Of a stretch of 64,000 nucleotides of DNA, positions 36,200 through 45,375 are shown in pieces. Position 1 is the first letter of the stretch; each line of letters opens with the position of its first letter. The stretch spans positions 1 through 64,000 of the forward strand of contig JAOARB010000009.1 in NCBI GenBank assembly GCA_025210775.1, given 5' to 3'. A program made the translations under genes and the position numbers. The notes beneath the pieces were generated by a model. The model saw only the letters and a list, made by a program, of their open reading frames with translations. It searched no databases and was not told where the DNA came from. Origin of the DNA: Prolixibacteraceae bacterium. GTDB lineage: Bacteria > Bacteroidota > Bacteroidia > Bacteroidales > Prolixibacteraceae.

Positions 36200-36982
36200 A
36201 TGAAACAAGAAGGGACCACCAAAGGCTACTCTGTTCCTAACTTAGAGCGTGCCTTAGAGATCATCGAGACATTAACTATTCATCGAAATGGATTGACTTT
36301 GACGCAATTGCAAGAATTGTTGTCATTCCCTAAGAGCTCGATCTTTCGTATTATATCTACATTGACAGAAAGAGGCTATCTTCTAAAGTCGCAGGTGGAT
36401 GGTCGTTTTACCCTTTCTAAGAAATTCCTTCGTATTGGTCTGTCTACAATGAATGAGTCGAGTATTGTAGAGACGACCTTGCCTTATATGCGTGCCATTA
36501 GAGATGAACTTAATGAGACTGTTCTTTTGGGGGCTTTAATTGATAAAAAAGGGGTCATTCTTGAGCAGGTGGTAGGCAACCAAGGTTTTACATTTGTATT
36601 AACCGTCGGAAATAGTTATCAGTTGCATGCTTCTGCACCAGGTAAAGCCGTGATTGCTTTCTTGCCTATAGAGGAGCAAGAAGCAGTAATCGATACTTTC
36701 GAATGGACTCGTTTTAACGATAGAACCATCACTACAAAAAAGGAGTACCAAGAAGAACTTATATCGGTTCGAGAGCATGGATATGCTTTAGATAGAGCCG
36801 AAGAGCTAGATGGCGTTTATTGTGTTGGTGCTCCCATCTTTAATCAATATGGCTATCCTATTGCTGCCATGTGGGTGACTGCTCCGTCTGCTCGCTTAGA
36901 TCTATCCCATCTATGTGAAGCAGGAGAGAAGATTAAAACCATGGCATTGGAGGTCTCCAAAATATATGGCTACGAGCATTAG
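36200..36982 (+). CDS. IclR-family transcriptional regulator
   Basis: The 260-residue protein has an N-terminal winged helix (about 10-70: LTLTQLQELLSFPKSSIFRIISTL) and a C-terminal IclR effector domain (about 80-255, with LHASAPGKAVIAFLP, REHGYALDRAEE and GVYCVGAPIFN). IclR regulators commonly sense small acids or sugars and control adjacent catabolic genes. It is the first gene of a run with the three exported haem/propeller proteins downstream; the next start is 24 bases away. It is thus likely to control them and itself. The effector is unknown. Confidence 0.92.
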   Translation: MKQEGTTKGYSVPNLERALEIIETLTIHRNGLTLTQLQELLSFPKSSIFRIISTLTERGYLLKSQVDGRFTLSKKFLRIGLSTMNESSIVETTLPYMRAIRDELNETVLLGALIDKKGVILEQVVGNQGFTFVLTVGNSYQLHASAPGKAVIAFLPIEEQEAVIDTFEWTRFNDRTITTKKEYQEELISVREHGYALDRAEELDGVYCVGAPIFNQYGYPIAAMWVTAPSARLDLSHLCEAGEKIKTMALEVSKIYGYEH

Positions 36983-37005
36983 AACATAACAATCCAAACT
37001 AAAAT

Positions 37006-38784
37006 ATGAAAACTATTAAACACACCATTATTCTATTGTTACTTATGGTTTCTACCATGGGGGTAGCACAACAAAGATCCGATTCGCTTGCACCTATGTC
37101 TACTGTTGCTTTAGCACAAGATATGACGCACTCGTTTCTTTATTTGGCCCAGCATGGAACTCTTTCAGTAGATAAATATTCTATCGATAAGAACACCATT
37201 GTTGATTCTTGGAATTTTGTGGATCCTCCAACAGGGATTACCATAGACCAGAATCATCTCTATGTTACCACTTCTTATGCCAAAGGAATGCTCTATCGTA
37301 TCGATATAAAGAATCCATCACTTAGGGACTCTTTGTTACTCCCAATGGGGGCTTGCTCTCCTACACTGAATCGTCAAGGAGATAAGTTGGTTGTGTGTAA
37401 TCGTTATGCCAACACAGTAAGCCTTATATCGCTTAAAGATTGGAAGATAAAAAAGAGTGTGCCGGTAGAACGTGAACCAAACAATGTGATTTTCTCAAAA
37501 GACGAGAAGTTACTTTTTGTAACTAACTTTCTTCCTTACCAACGTGCTGATATCGATACCGTAGCAGCTGATGTAACGGTGATAAAGAGTGCCTCAATGA
37601 AAGTGGTTAAACATATCAAACTAGCCAATGGGAGTAATGCACTAAGAGACATGACCCTCTCTGCCGATGGTCGATATGTGATGGTATCTCATAATCTTGG
37701 TCGTTTCCAAGTTCCTACCTCTCAGTTGCAACAAGGGTGGATGAATACTAGTGCACTCTCATTGATTCAGGTTGATAAACTTCAACATGTTGGAACAGTT
37801 TTGTTAGACGATCCAAATCTCGGAGCAGCTGGTACATGGGGAGTGGCCTGTAATGACGATTTACTAGTGATTACCCACTCAGGAACCCACGATATGAGTG
37901 TGATCTCTTATCCCGATTTTATTAAGAAATTTGAACAAACAAAAGATAAAGAGAGTCTGACCTACGATTTGCGTTTTATGTACACCATTCGTAAGCGTGT
38001 TCCTCTAAAAGGTAATGGGCCACGTGACCTGTTGTTAGATCATCATACCGTTTACGTCCCTACCTATTTCTCTGATATAATGAACGTATATGATACATCT
38101 ACAGAAACGTTGCAATCACAAGATTTAAATCCTAACTATACTCCCTCTATTGTGCATCATGGAGAGCAACTCTTTAATGATGCCACCTACTGTCTTGAGG
38201 GATGGCAATCTTGTAATGGATGTCACCCAGGAGAGGCTCGTACTGATGGGATGAACTGGGATCTTCTTAACGATGGCGTCGGCAATCCAAAGAATTGTAA
38301 AAGCATGCTTTACTCTCATCGAACTGCACCTGCGATGATTACAGGTATTCGTCCTGATGCAGAGACTGCCGTAAGAGCAGGCTTTAGACATATCCAATTT
38401 GCGAAAGTATCGGAGAAGGAAGCCCAAGCTGTTGATGCATATCTAAAGTCATTAACTCCTCTTCCTAGTCCTTACCTACAAGATGGCAAACTTAGTAAGA
38501 AAGCGGAGCAAGGTGCCAAAATATTTAAACAACTAAACTGTCAATATTGTCATAGTGGACCTCTTTTTACCGATGGAAAGCCCCACCGTATTGGAGAAGT
38601 GGAATTTGAACAAGGATGGGATACCCCTACACTAAAGGAAGTGTGGCGAACAGGTCCTTATCTTTTTGATGGAAGAGCAAAGACCATTAAAGAGGTCTTT
38701 GAGATGCATCACCATGGAATCCAAGAGGGACAACTTAAAAAGAAAGAGTTGGAAGCATTAGTTGAATATATCCAATCGTTATAA
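37006..38784 (+). CDS. Exported beta-propeller / dihaem MauG-like fusion (HzsB+HzsC-like architecture)
   Basis: The 592-residue protein has a signal peptide (1-21, ending MGVAQQ). Residues about 30-370 form a YVTN/YncE-like seven-bladed propeller (repeats such as VCNRYANTVSLISL and VTNFLPYQ). Residues about 385-592 form a cytochrome c peroxidase/MauG-type domain with two haem c sites, C403-N-G-C-H407 and C512-Q-Y-C-H516. In hydrazine synthase the beta subunit is a haem-free propeller and the gamma subunit a dihaem MauG-like protein, and they are fused in some anammox bacteria. This protein has the same order. The reaction is unknown. Only 6 bases precede the next gene. Confidence 0.8.
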   Translation: MKTIKHTIILLLLMVSTMGVAQQRSDSLAPMSTVALAQDMTHSFLYLAQHGTLSVDKYSIDKNTIVDSWNFVDPPTGITIDQNHLYVTTSYAKGMLYRIDIKNPSLRDSLLLPMGACSPTLNRQGDKLVVCNRYANTVSLISLKDWKIKKSVPVEREPNNVIFSKDEKLLFVTNFLPYQRADIDTVAADVTVIKSASMKVVKHIKLANGSNALRDMTLSADGRYVMVSHNLGRFQVPTSQLQQGWMNTSALSLIQVDKLQHVGTVLLDDPNLGAAGTWGVACNDDLLVITHSGTHDMSVISYPDFIKKFEQTKDKESLTYDLRFMYTIRKRVPLKGNGPRDLLLDHHTVYVPTYFSDIMNVYDTSTETLQSQDLNPNYTPSIVHHGEQLFNDATYCLEGWQSCNGCHPGEARTDGMNWDLLNDGVGNPKNCKSMLYSHRTAPAMITGIRPDAETAVRAGFRHIQFAKVSEKEAQAVDAYLKSLTPLPSPYLQDGKLSKKAEQGAKIFKQLNCQYCHSGPLFTDGKPHRIGEVEFEQGWDTPTLKEVWRTGPYLFDGRAKTIKEVFEMHHHGIQEGQLKKKELEALVEYIQSL

Positions 38785-38790
38785 TGAATC

Positions 38791-39714
38791 ATGATGAAAA
38801 ATAATTTGATACAAAAAAATATTTATCCCCTTCTATCTGTGGTTTTGATGCTACTACTCTTCTGTTCTTGTGATAGCAATAAACCAAAGCAGATGCTTAT
38901 TGCAGGCTCTGGATGGAAACAAATTGTAAAGTACGATCTTACCAACCAAAAGATATTATGGCGTCATAGTCTGGAGAAAGGAGAGGAGTGTAATGAAGTC
39001 TCTGCTTTTTCCGACGATGCGGTATTATACTCTTTTAAAAAAGGAGCAAAGGTGGTGGACTACAACCATAAAGAATTATGGCGTTATGATGCCCCTGAAG
39101 GTACGGAGCTTCAATCCGCTTCTATTACTCCTGAGGGACATATCCTTCTAGGGCAATGTGGTTCTCCTGCATTGATCATGGAATTCACCAAAGAGGGAAA
39201 GATGATCTCAAAGACGAGTTTAGATACAGGTATCTCTCGTCCCCATCGACAATTGCGAAGAGTAAGAAAGAGCCTGCAAGGCAACTATCTGGTTCCAATC
39301 TTTGGTAAAGGAGAGGTATGGGAGATCAATCCTTCGGGAGAGATTCTTCGTAAAGTATCTGTTGGAGGGGTTCCTTTTGCAGTAGTCGAACTAAACGAAA
39401 ACCGCTGGATGGTCTCTTGTGGTGATGGACATTATATGTTAGAAATCGATCCCAACACAGAGAAGGTATTAAATAAAATGGCTGAAAATGAGATTGAAGA
39501 AATTCCTTTCCGTTTTGTCGCCCAATGTGTTCGCCTTTCGAATGGCAACACACTGATATGTAACTGGGGAGGACATGCTCGTAAACAGAAGACTGTGGCT
39601 ACCCTTTTAGAGTTGACTCCTGATAGAAAAGTGCAGTGGAATCTTGCTCTTTCCGATTCTTTAGGGATGATCTCTTCTGTCGATCCTTTGTGGGACGAGC
39701 ATTGTATGAAATAA
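38791..39714 (+). CDS. Beta-propeller lipoprotein of the haem operon
   Basis: A 307-residue lipoprotein: the signal ends in LLLFCSC, so the Cys near residue 27 is the likely lipid anchor. The mature part is built of PQQ-like/WD-type blades (IVKYDLTNQKILWRHSL, VVDYNHKELWRYD, EVWEINPSGEILRKV), giving six or seven repeats, with no haem motif and no catalytic residues seen. It could be a membrane-bound docking or substrate-binding partner of the haem proteins on either side. A start one codon later (38794) is equally possible. Confidence 0.75.
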   Translation: MMKNNLIQKNIYPLLSVVLMLLLFCSCDSNKPKQMLIAGSGWKQIVKYDLTNQKILWRHSLEKGEECNEVSAFSDDAVLYSFKKGAKVVDYNHKELWRYDAPEGTELQSASITPEGHILLGQCGSPALIMEFTKEGKMISKTSLDTGISRPHRQLRRVRKSLQGNYLVPIFGKGEVWEINPSGEILRKVSVGGVPFAVVELNENRWMVSCGDGHYMLEIDPNTEKVLNKMAENEIEEIPFRFVAQCVRLSNGNTLICNWGGHARKQKTVATLLELTPDRKVQWNLALSDSLGMISSVDPLWDEHCMK

Positions 39715-39742
39715 CAAACAGACCAAATAAAACACAATCAAC

Positions 39743-42700
39743 ATGAATCGTATAATTCTTAGATGGTGCTTACTTGTTGCTCTTATTACGTGCAACAGCT
39801 CCGTTTTTGCTCATGATATATCATGGAGCGATCTTTTCTTGGCTAAGAAAAAGATCTATCAAACCCAACTAAAAAAGCATCCTGTTCTTTTTAAATCTAA
39901 AGTGCTCAAGATGGAGATGAGCCAGAAGATTTCTGTGGACATCTCTAATCAATCTTCTTTGGTTCTTCAAACATGGACCACTACAGATGGAAATAAAAAC
40001 GATGATGTCCTTTGGATCAATCCTGTCTTGATTAAAAATAATGGCGATAGGGTAAAGATCACCAAAGAGATGGTCGTAGATCATTATGGACGAAAACCAT
40101 CATGGACAGAGAACCGATGGGGGTGGCCTTTAAAATATAACAATAAAGAGCTGAAATCGGCTTTCTATGTGAATGGAAACACCATGCAACAACTGAATAT
40201 AAACAAGCAATATGTTCGTTTTGAGGCTACCGTTGCAATGGATGCTTTGGCAAAAAAAGGAAAACCTTCTGTTCAATTTATCATTGGAACATACGCACCA
40301 ATAAATCATCTAAAAGAACTAAAAGAACATTATCCAATATTTACAAACCTTTGCGAACAAAGTGCCGTAGGACTTCCTTATAGTCTAAGTGTGGAGGATA
40401 TTGATTATGCCCGTACTTTGGTACGTCGCATGACAAAACATCTAAATGACCCTTCTTATTTCTTATCTCAGATCGAATCGGCGAAACAGATGCCTGCCGA
40501 TCAACAAGAGAAATTTCTTCTCTCTTTGGTTCCTCAGATTGATGAAGTGGACAAAACACAGAGTCAGCTTGTTTGGATTAAACCAGCTTCTATCGCCTTG
40601 GCATTAGAAGACATGTATGCCGAAAACCCTACGGAATTAAAGAAAGCACAGGAGAAATTGTCTTTTATCAAAGAGCATCTTACAGCCGTAAAAAAAGAGA
40701 TCTATCGTTACGATAGTAAAGCCATTGCATTAGCCCAAAAGATTGTATCCTATCAGAGAGATCTTTTGTTACAAAACAATCTTCTGGATGGAGATAAACT
40801 ATTGACTGTACGCTATCATTTCGATCCTTCTAATGCCCGTAAAGTGATGGCTCCTCAATTGGGTCTGCCTAGCAATAACTGGTCGGGACAATCTTCAAAA
40901 CAAATGAAGGGGTACAACTGTGAACTAGTGGAGCTTTCAAACTTAAGATCGCAGATAAAAACCAAAACACTATATAAGCCTAAAAAAGATTATCCTATTA
41001 CAGATGTACAACTTCACTGGGATGCCAACCGTATTTTGTTTACTTCGGTAAGCGAAAGAAATGCATGGGATCTTTTCGAATTAGAAAGAACCAATCCTTC
41101 TGTGAAACGTGTTACCCAAATAGAGGAAGACGATCTGGATTTCTCTGATGGTACTTACCTTCCTAATGGCAAGGTTGTGATGAATGCCACTCTCGGATAT
41201 CATGGTGTACCTTGTGTTAATGGAGGCGATAAAGTGGCTAACTTAGCGCTTTACGATCCAAAGAGTAACGACCTTCGTCGACTTAATTTCGGTCAAGACA
41301 ACGACTGGGACCCTGTGGTGATGAACAATGGAAAGGTAATGTATCTGCGTTGGGAATATACGGACAATACCCACTATTTCTCTCGTATCATGATGCATAT
41401 GAACCCAGATGGAACCAACAAGAAAGAACTTTATGGTAGTGGTTCTTACTGGCCAAACTCTATGTTTGATGCTCAACCTATTCCAAACGATCATTCAAAC
41501 AAATTTGTTGCAGTCGTATCTGGTCATCATGGCATTGCTCGTTCAGGTCGTTTGGTTATTTTCGATCCTTCGAAAGGACGCCAAGAAGATAAAGGGGTGA
41601 TACAAGAATTGCTTCATAAAGATCGTAAGGTGGTACCAGAGATTGCCGATAGATTGGTAGATGGTGTATGGCCTCAATTTGTAAAACCATATCCTCTAAA
41701 CGACAAATATTTCTTGGTGAATGCCAAATTAGATAAGAATGCGGTATGGGGACTTTATCTGGTGGATGTTTTTGATAACATTACACCTATTGCAATAGAT
41801 CCTTCTTTAGGCTACTGTGATGTGATCCCTGTCAGAAAGAGAGAGGTGCCTCCTGTGATCCCTGAAAAGGTCAATACCGAAAAGAAAGATGCAACAGTCT
41901 ATATTCAAGATATCTATGAAGGACAAGGACTAAGAGGTGTGCCACGTGGTACAGTGAAAAAGATCCGTGTCTTTGCCTATGAATATGCTTATATCAAATC
42001 GCCTTCTAACCATGCAGCACAAGGAATTCAAAGTGGATGGGACATCAAACGTCTTCTTGGTACTGTTCCTGTTGAAGAGGATGGTTCTGTGATCTTTAAG
42101 GTACCAGCCAACCTTCCTATCTCTTTGCAACCTTTAGATGAAGAAGGGGCAGCGATACAATGGATGAGAAGTTGGATGACAGCCATGCCTGGAGAATTCC
42201 TTTCATGTGTCGGGTGTCATGAGAATCAAAATACCATAGCTCGTCCTAAATTTACCATTGCTTCACGTAAGAAGCCTATGGCAATCACTCCTCCTGATGG
42301 TGGTGTACGATCGTTTACTTTCGACCTTGAAGTGCAACCAATATTAGATCGTAGATGTATTGCTTGTCATGATGGAAGCAATGCGACACCGAACTTTAAA
42401 GATCGTTCTATTGATAAAAAGATAGGATTTGGTCGTAGCTATCTTGCTCTTCATCCATACGTGCGTCGCCAAGGACCAGAAGCCGACATCCATGTGATGC
42501 AGCCAATGGAATATCATGCCAACACCAGTGATTTGATCCAGATGTTAAAGAAAGGACACCACGGAGTTACCTTGGACGACAAAGAGTGGAAAAAACTTTA
42601 TAATTGGATCGACTTTAATGCTCCTTATCATGGCTCTTTTGAAAGCAATAAGTTAAATGGAGTAGATCAAGTCTGTCGACGTCAAGAACTGATGAAGAAA

Positions 42701-43702
42701 TATAACAACACATCGGTTGATTGGAAAAAAGAATTAGACGATTACGCCAAATATCTAAATGAAAACAAGTCGGATGAGACCATCATGCCTAAAGAGAAAA
42801 AGAAGGCTCCTCTTAAGACAATGCGTCTTCGTCATTGGCCTTGGGATACACAACAAGTGAAAAATAGTGTGGCTCAAAAAGAGACCAAAACGATTACTCT
42901 AGCTGATGGTGTAAGCCTTCGTATGGTATATATTCCTAAAGGAACATATATTTCACAATACTATGATTGGAACGCAGAAGCGATGCACCAAAGAAAGGTA
43001 AAGATCAAGAAAGGCTTCTGGATGAGTGAGTCGGAGATCACCAACGAGCAATACAAGACCCTTGTCCCAGAACATGACAGTCGCTTTATTGCACAACAAT
43101 GGAAAGATCATACCACTCCTGGTTATGCAGCCAACAAAGACTCTCAACCAGTTATCCGTGTAAGTTGGAATGATGCCAATAGCTTCTGTCAGATGCTATC
43201 AGAGAAATGTGGTCATAAGGTGCTATTGCCAACAGAAGAACAATGGGAATGGGCTGCACGAAGTGGCTCTGATCAACCTTTCTGGTTTGGTCAGATCAAT
43301 AGTGATTTCTCTCAATATGAGAATTTTGCCGATCAGAAATTGGCCGACATGGCTGTGGTTGGAGTCAATCCACAACCAATGCGTAAAAATCATTGGCTAA
43401 GAAAGTATTTCGATTTTATACCTAGATCCCATCAAGTAGACGACAACCAGATGCTTACTGCTCCTGTAAAAACCTATCAACCTAATGGTTTTGGTCTTTA
43501 TGATATGCTTGGAAACGTAGCTGAATGGACGCGTACTTCTTACTATTACTATGTGGAACCAAATAAAACAAAAGAATATAAAATTGTGAAAGGTGGCTCG
43601 TGGAGAGATAGACCAGAAAAGTCTACCGCTCAAGAACGTAACTACTACTTCCCTTGGCAAAGGGTAACAAAAGTAGGTTTCCGTGTCATTATTGAACAGT
43701 AA
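39743..43702 (+). CDS. HzsA-related dihaem protein fused to a sulfatase-modifying-factor-type domain
   Basis: The 1319-residue protein has a signal peptide (1-23). Residues 24-170 are a beta-rich domain resembling NPCBM/carbohydrate-binding modules. A helical linker (about 190-360) precedes a propeller-like segment (about 400-700) and the HZS-alpha-like region with two haem c sites, C822-V-G-C-H826 and C872-I-A-C-H876. A C-terminal FGE/EgtB/PvdO-type domain fills about 1050-1319 (VYIPKGTY, WMSESEITNEQY, LPTEEQWEWAARSG, GLYDMLGNVAEWT, KGGSWRDRP). The two cysteines that bind copper in true formylglycine-generating enzymes are absent. Substrate unknown; last gene of the operon, followed by a terminator. 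Confidence 0.8.
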   Translation: MNRIILRWCLLVALITCNSSVFAHDISWSDLFLAKKKIYQTQLKKHPVLFKSKVLKMEMSQKISVDISNQSSLVLQTWTTTDGNKNDDVLWINPVLIKNNGDRVKITKEMVVDHYGRKPSWTENRWGWPLKYNNKELKSAFYVNGNTMQQLNINKQYVRFEATVAMDALAKKGKPSVQFIIGTYAPINHLKELKEHYPIFTNLCEQSAVGLPYSLSVEDIDYARTLVRRMTKHLNDPSYFLSQIESAKQMPADQQEKFLLSLVPQIDEVDKTQSQLVWIKPASIALALEDMYAENPTELKKAQEKLSFIKEHLTAVKKEIYRYDSKAIALAQKIVSYQRDLLLQNNLLDGDKLLTVRYHFDPSNARKVMAPQLGLPSNNWSGQSSKQMKGYNCELVELSNLRSQIKTKTLYKPKKDYPITDVQLHWDANRILFTSVSERNAWDLFELERTNPSVKRVTQIEEDDLDFSDGTYLPNGKVVMNATLGYHGVPCVNGGDKVANLALYDPKSNDLRRLNFGQDNDWDPVVMNNGKVMYLRWEYTDNTHYFSRIMMHMNPDGTNKKELYGSGSYWPNSMFDAQPIPNDHSNKFVAVVSGHHGIARSGRLVIFDPSKGRQEDKGVIQELLHKDRKVVPEIADRLVDGVWPQFVKPYPLNDKYFLVNAKLDKNAVWGLYLVDVFDNITPIAIDPSLGYCDVIPVRKREVPPVIPEKVNTEKKDATVYIQDIYEGQGLRGVPRGTVKKIRVFAYEYAYIKSPSNHAAQGIQSGWDIKRLLGTVPVEEDGSVIFKVPANLPISLQPLDEEGAAIQWMRSWMTAMPGEFLSCVGCHENQNTIARPKFTIASRKKPMAITPPDGGVRSFTFDLEVQPILDRRCIACHDGSNATPNFKDRSIDKKIGFGRSYLALHPYVRRQGPEADIHVMQPMEYHANTSDLIQMLKKGHHGVTLDDKEWKKLYNWIDFNAPYHGSFESNKLNGVDQVCRRQELMKKYNNTSVDWKKELDDYAKYLNENKSDETIMPKEKKKAPLKTMRLRHWPWDTQQVKNSVAQKETKTITLADGVSLRMVYIPKGTYISQYYDWNAEAMHQRKVKIKKGFWMSESEITNEQYKTLVPEHDSRFIAQQWKDHTTPGYAANKDSQPVIRVSWNDANSFCQMLSEKCGHKVLLPTEEQWEWAARSGSDQPFWFGQINSDFSQYENFADQKLADMAVVGVNPQPMRKNHWLRKYFDFIPRSHQVDDNQMLTAPVKTYQPNGFGLYDMLGNVAEWTRTSYYYYVEPNKTKEYKIVKGGSWRDRPEKSTAQERNYYFPWQRVTKVGFRVIIEQ

Positions 43703-43708
43703 AAGATT

Positions 43709-43746
43709 AATGGGATTGCATCACCGATGTGATCCCATTATTTTTC
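43709..43746 (+). terminator. Terminator of the HzsA-related operon
   Basis: Stem AATGGGAT/ATCCCATT (43709-43716, 43732-43739) with an inner CATC/GATG, followed by ATTTTT. Confidence 0.85.
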
Positions 43747-43808
43747 CCCTCCTTTATAAAATTCGTATTAAAATTTCTCCATCATATAATGTGGTTTTAA
43801 TTAAAAAG

Positions 43809-43828
43809 GGCGGACACGCGTGTTCGCC
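43809..43828. repeat. Palindromic intergenic repeat
   Basis: GGCGGACACG joined directly to CGTGTTCGCC: a GC-rich 20-base palindrome with one mismatch, in sharp contrast to its AT-rich surroundings. It is similar in style to dispersed Bacteroidota REP-like repeats. Confidence 0.7.
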
Positions 43829-43915
43829 ACTACGATGCATATAATCAACGTTTTACAGTAACGTAGGGGTAAACCCAATGTGTTTATCCAACCATCATGC
43901 AATACGCATTAAATC

Positions 43916-44004
43916 AATATTTTATGGTGTTGTGTCAAATCAAAAAGATCTATGTCCATCCTTTTAAATCCTTGCGAATCCGTGTTAAAATCCACCATCA
44001 TGCA
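43916..44004 (+). repeat. About 90-bp direct repeat, copy 1
   Basis: It matches 44121-44212 through the shared blocks TTGTGTCAAATCAAAAA, CATCCTTTTAAATCC, GCGAATCCGTGTTAAAATCC and CATCATGCAA. A further fragment with CCATCATGCAATACGCATT sits at 43891-43909. Confidence 0.85.
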
Positions 44005-44010
44005 AACCAA

Positions 44011-44036
44011 ATCCCGAAGGGATGACATATTTGTAG
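44011..44036 (+). repeat. 26-bp hairpin repeat, copy 1
   Basis: The stem ATCCC-GAA-GGGAT is followed by TGACATATTTGTAG. Copy 2 is at 44062-44087. Confidence 0.8.
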
Positions 44037-44061
44037 CAAATATTGATTCCTCCCCACCAAA

Positions 44062-44087
44062 ACCCAGAATGGGTGACATATTTGTAG
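44062..44087 (+). repeat. 26-bp hairpin repeat, copy 2
   Basis: The stem ACCCAGAATGGGT, then TGACATATTTGTAG. The stem pairing is kept although bases differ from copy 1 (T-A replaced by C-G in the second pair). Confidence 0.8.
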
Positions 44088-44120
44088 AGGACATGTTTGA
44101 AGAAGATATAATTATTGTTC

Positions 44121-44212
44121 CATATTTTATGATATTGTGTCAAATCAAAAAAAATCCGTGTTCATCCTTTTAAATCCGTGCGAATCCGTGTTAAAATCCA
44201 CCCATCATGCAA
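44121..44212 (+). repeat. About 90-bp direct repeat, copy 2
   Basis: Partner of 43916-44004, with a few substitutions and short indels. Confidence 0.85.
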
Positions 44213-44303
44213 TATCCAAAAACGCATTTATGAGGCCTTTGTGATTGTTATCATATACTACATTATTACATTCTAAGGTCATTTTAGGCTTATCTCAATT
44301 TTA

Positions 44304-44401
44304 CATCAAGTTCATATCAACTTCATATTAACTTCATATCAAGTTCACTTATACGTTATGTCAACTTTACTTTTAAATGAAGTTGATATGAACTTAATAT
44401 G
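44304..44401. repeat. Inverted array of 11-bp units, element C
   Basis: A partial unit (44304-44312) is followed by CATATCAACTT, CATATTAACTT and CATATCAAGTT at exact 11-bp steps (44313-44345). After a 34-base spacer come two inverted units, AAGTTGATATG and AACTTAATATG (44380-44401). The sequence is unrelated to elements A and B, but the period and head-to-head layout are the same. Confidence 0.85.
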
Positions 44402-44705
44402 GCCATATAGTGCCCAAAAAATGGGGTTTATATTTATTTGAGATTAAATTAAGCCCTATTTGGCATAGGTTATCTGCTTTAGGAGCCTATTTCTAGGCTT
44501 TTGTCTATCATAATCTCTTTATTAAAATCATAAATCAACAATATATTATGTAATAACATGGATCAATAATTTCGTTCTGTAAAGGGTATAAAAAGAGTGG
44601 TTGTTTCTCCTAAATAATCTGCTGTGCTATATTAGGACTATACAATGTCATTTGATTTAATAATTAGATAGTAGCTAGTTCTGTTATTAGACAAAGGTCT
44701 GGCTA

Positions 44706-44734
44706 TTTGTTCTTATTATTTCTATCTATCTTTG
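44706..44734 (+). promoter_or_regulatory. Promoter of the sigma factor gene
   Basis: TTTG (44706-44709), 17 bases, TATCTTTG (44727-44734): a housekeeping-type promoter, not an obvious ECF site. Confidence 0.65.
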
Positions 44735-44753
44735 TTTTTTAAATTGAAGAGTA

Positions 44754-45344
44754 ATGAGTACAAATGGTAAAAAAAAATGTTGCAATCCACAGCATGTTAC
44801 AATAGAGTTTTACGATAAAATCTATGGATATGTTCTAAAACAAGTACAAAGTGAAGAGGTGGCGAAAGATATTACTCAAGAAGTAATGGGACGAATGGTT
44901 GATGCATATAATAATGAGAAAAATGTATTAAATATCAGAGCTTGGTTGTTTCAGGTGACTCGAAATATCATTGTAGATCGTTATCGGAAGGATGAAATTA
45001 TTCAGTTTGAAGATGAATTGTCACAAACAAAAGAGGCCGAAAATGATTTTGAATTGATGGCTGAAGACTTTATTATTCCAATGATCAAGTTATTGCCAAA
45101 GGAGTATGCAACTCCTTTACAGCTAAGTGATATTGACAATTTGAAACAATCGGAAGTTGCGACAATACTCAACCTCTCACTCTCTGCGACCAAGATGCGC
45201 ATACAAAGAGCAAGGAAGAAGCTTTATGAATTATTTTTAGAATGTTGTGATATTACTTACACCGAAGATGGTTCATTTGCTCATTGTTCAATAAAAAGTC
45301 ACTGTAGCCCTCTTTTAGAGGAAGAGAAAAAGATGAAAAAATAA
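44754..45344 (+). CDS. SigZ-type ECF RNA polymerase sigma factor with cysteine-rich ends
   Basis: The 196-residue sigma-70 family member has region 2 (about 18-85: FYDKIYGYVLKQVQSEEVAKDITQEVMGRM, AWLFQVTRNIIVDRYRK) and region 4.2 (about 110-165: LPKEYATPLQLSDIDNLKQSEVATILNLSLSATKMRIQRARKKL). It is flanked by unusual cysteines: CC at residues 9-10 (KKKCCNPQ), CC near 167 (LECCDIT), then AHCSIKSHCSPL. This tail is seen in SigZ-type factors and may bind a thiophilic metal directly, as no anti-sigma gene follows. It is upstream of a Cys-rich membrane protein and an ArsP-like permease, probably its targets. Confidence 0.85.
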   Translation: MSTNGKKKCCNPQHVTIEFYDKIYGYVLKQVQSEEVAKDITQEVMGRMVDAYNNEKNVLNIRAWLFQVTRNIIVDRYRKDEIIQFEDELSQTKEAENDFELMAEDFIIPMIKLLPKEYATPLQLSDIDNLKQSEVATILNLSLSATKMRIQRARKKLYELFLECCDITYTEDGSFAHCSIKSHCSPLLEEEKKMKK

Positions 45345-45375
45345 AAATAAAAAGATTCTTAAATAATTAGTATGT

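Larger units (their letters stand above)
43747..44705. other. Gene-free repeat island
   Basis: Almost 1 kb packed with short repeats: a palindrome at 43809-43828, two 90-bp direct repeats, two 26-bp hairpin repeats, and an 11-bp array (element C). The 73-codon frame at 43952-44173 is a translation of the repeats and is rejected. Confidence 0.7.

Noticed and set aside
35967..36203. 78-codon hydrophobic frame before the IclR gene
   Set aside because: It overlaps the regulator start and the operon promoter box and has no family features.
36200..43702. True anammox hydrazine synthase
   Set aside because: The surrounding genes are those of a Bacteroidota, no hydrazine dehydrogenase is present in the window, and the HzsA-like protein carries extra N- and C-terminal domains. 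Only the architecture is shared.
43952..44173. 73-codon frame in the repeat island
   Set aside because: It spans both 26-bp hairpin repeats and parts of both 90-bp repeats; its sequence is dictated by them.
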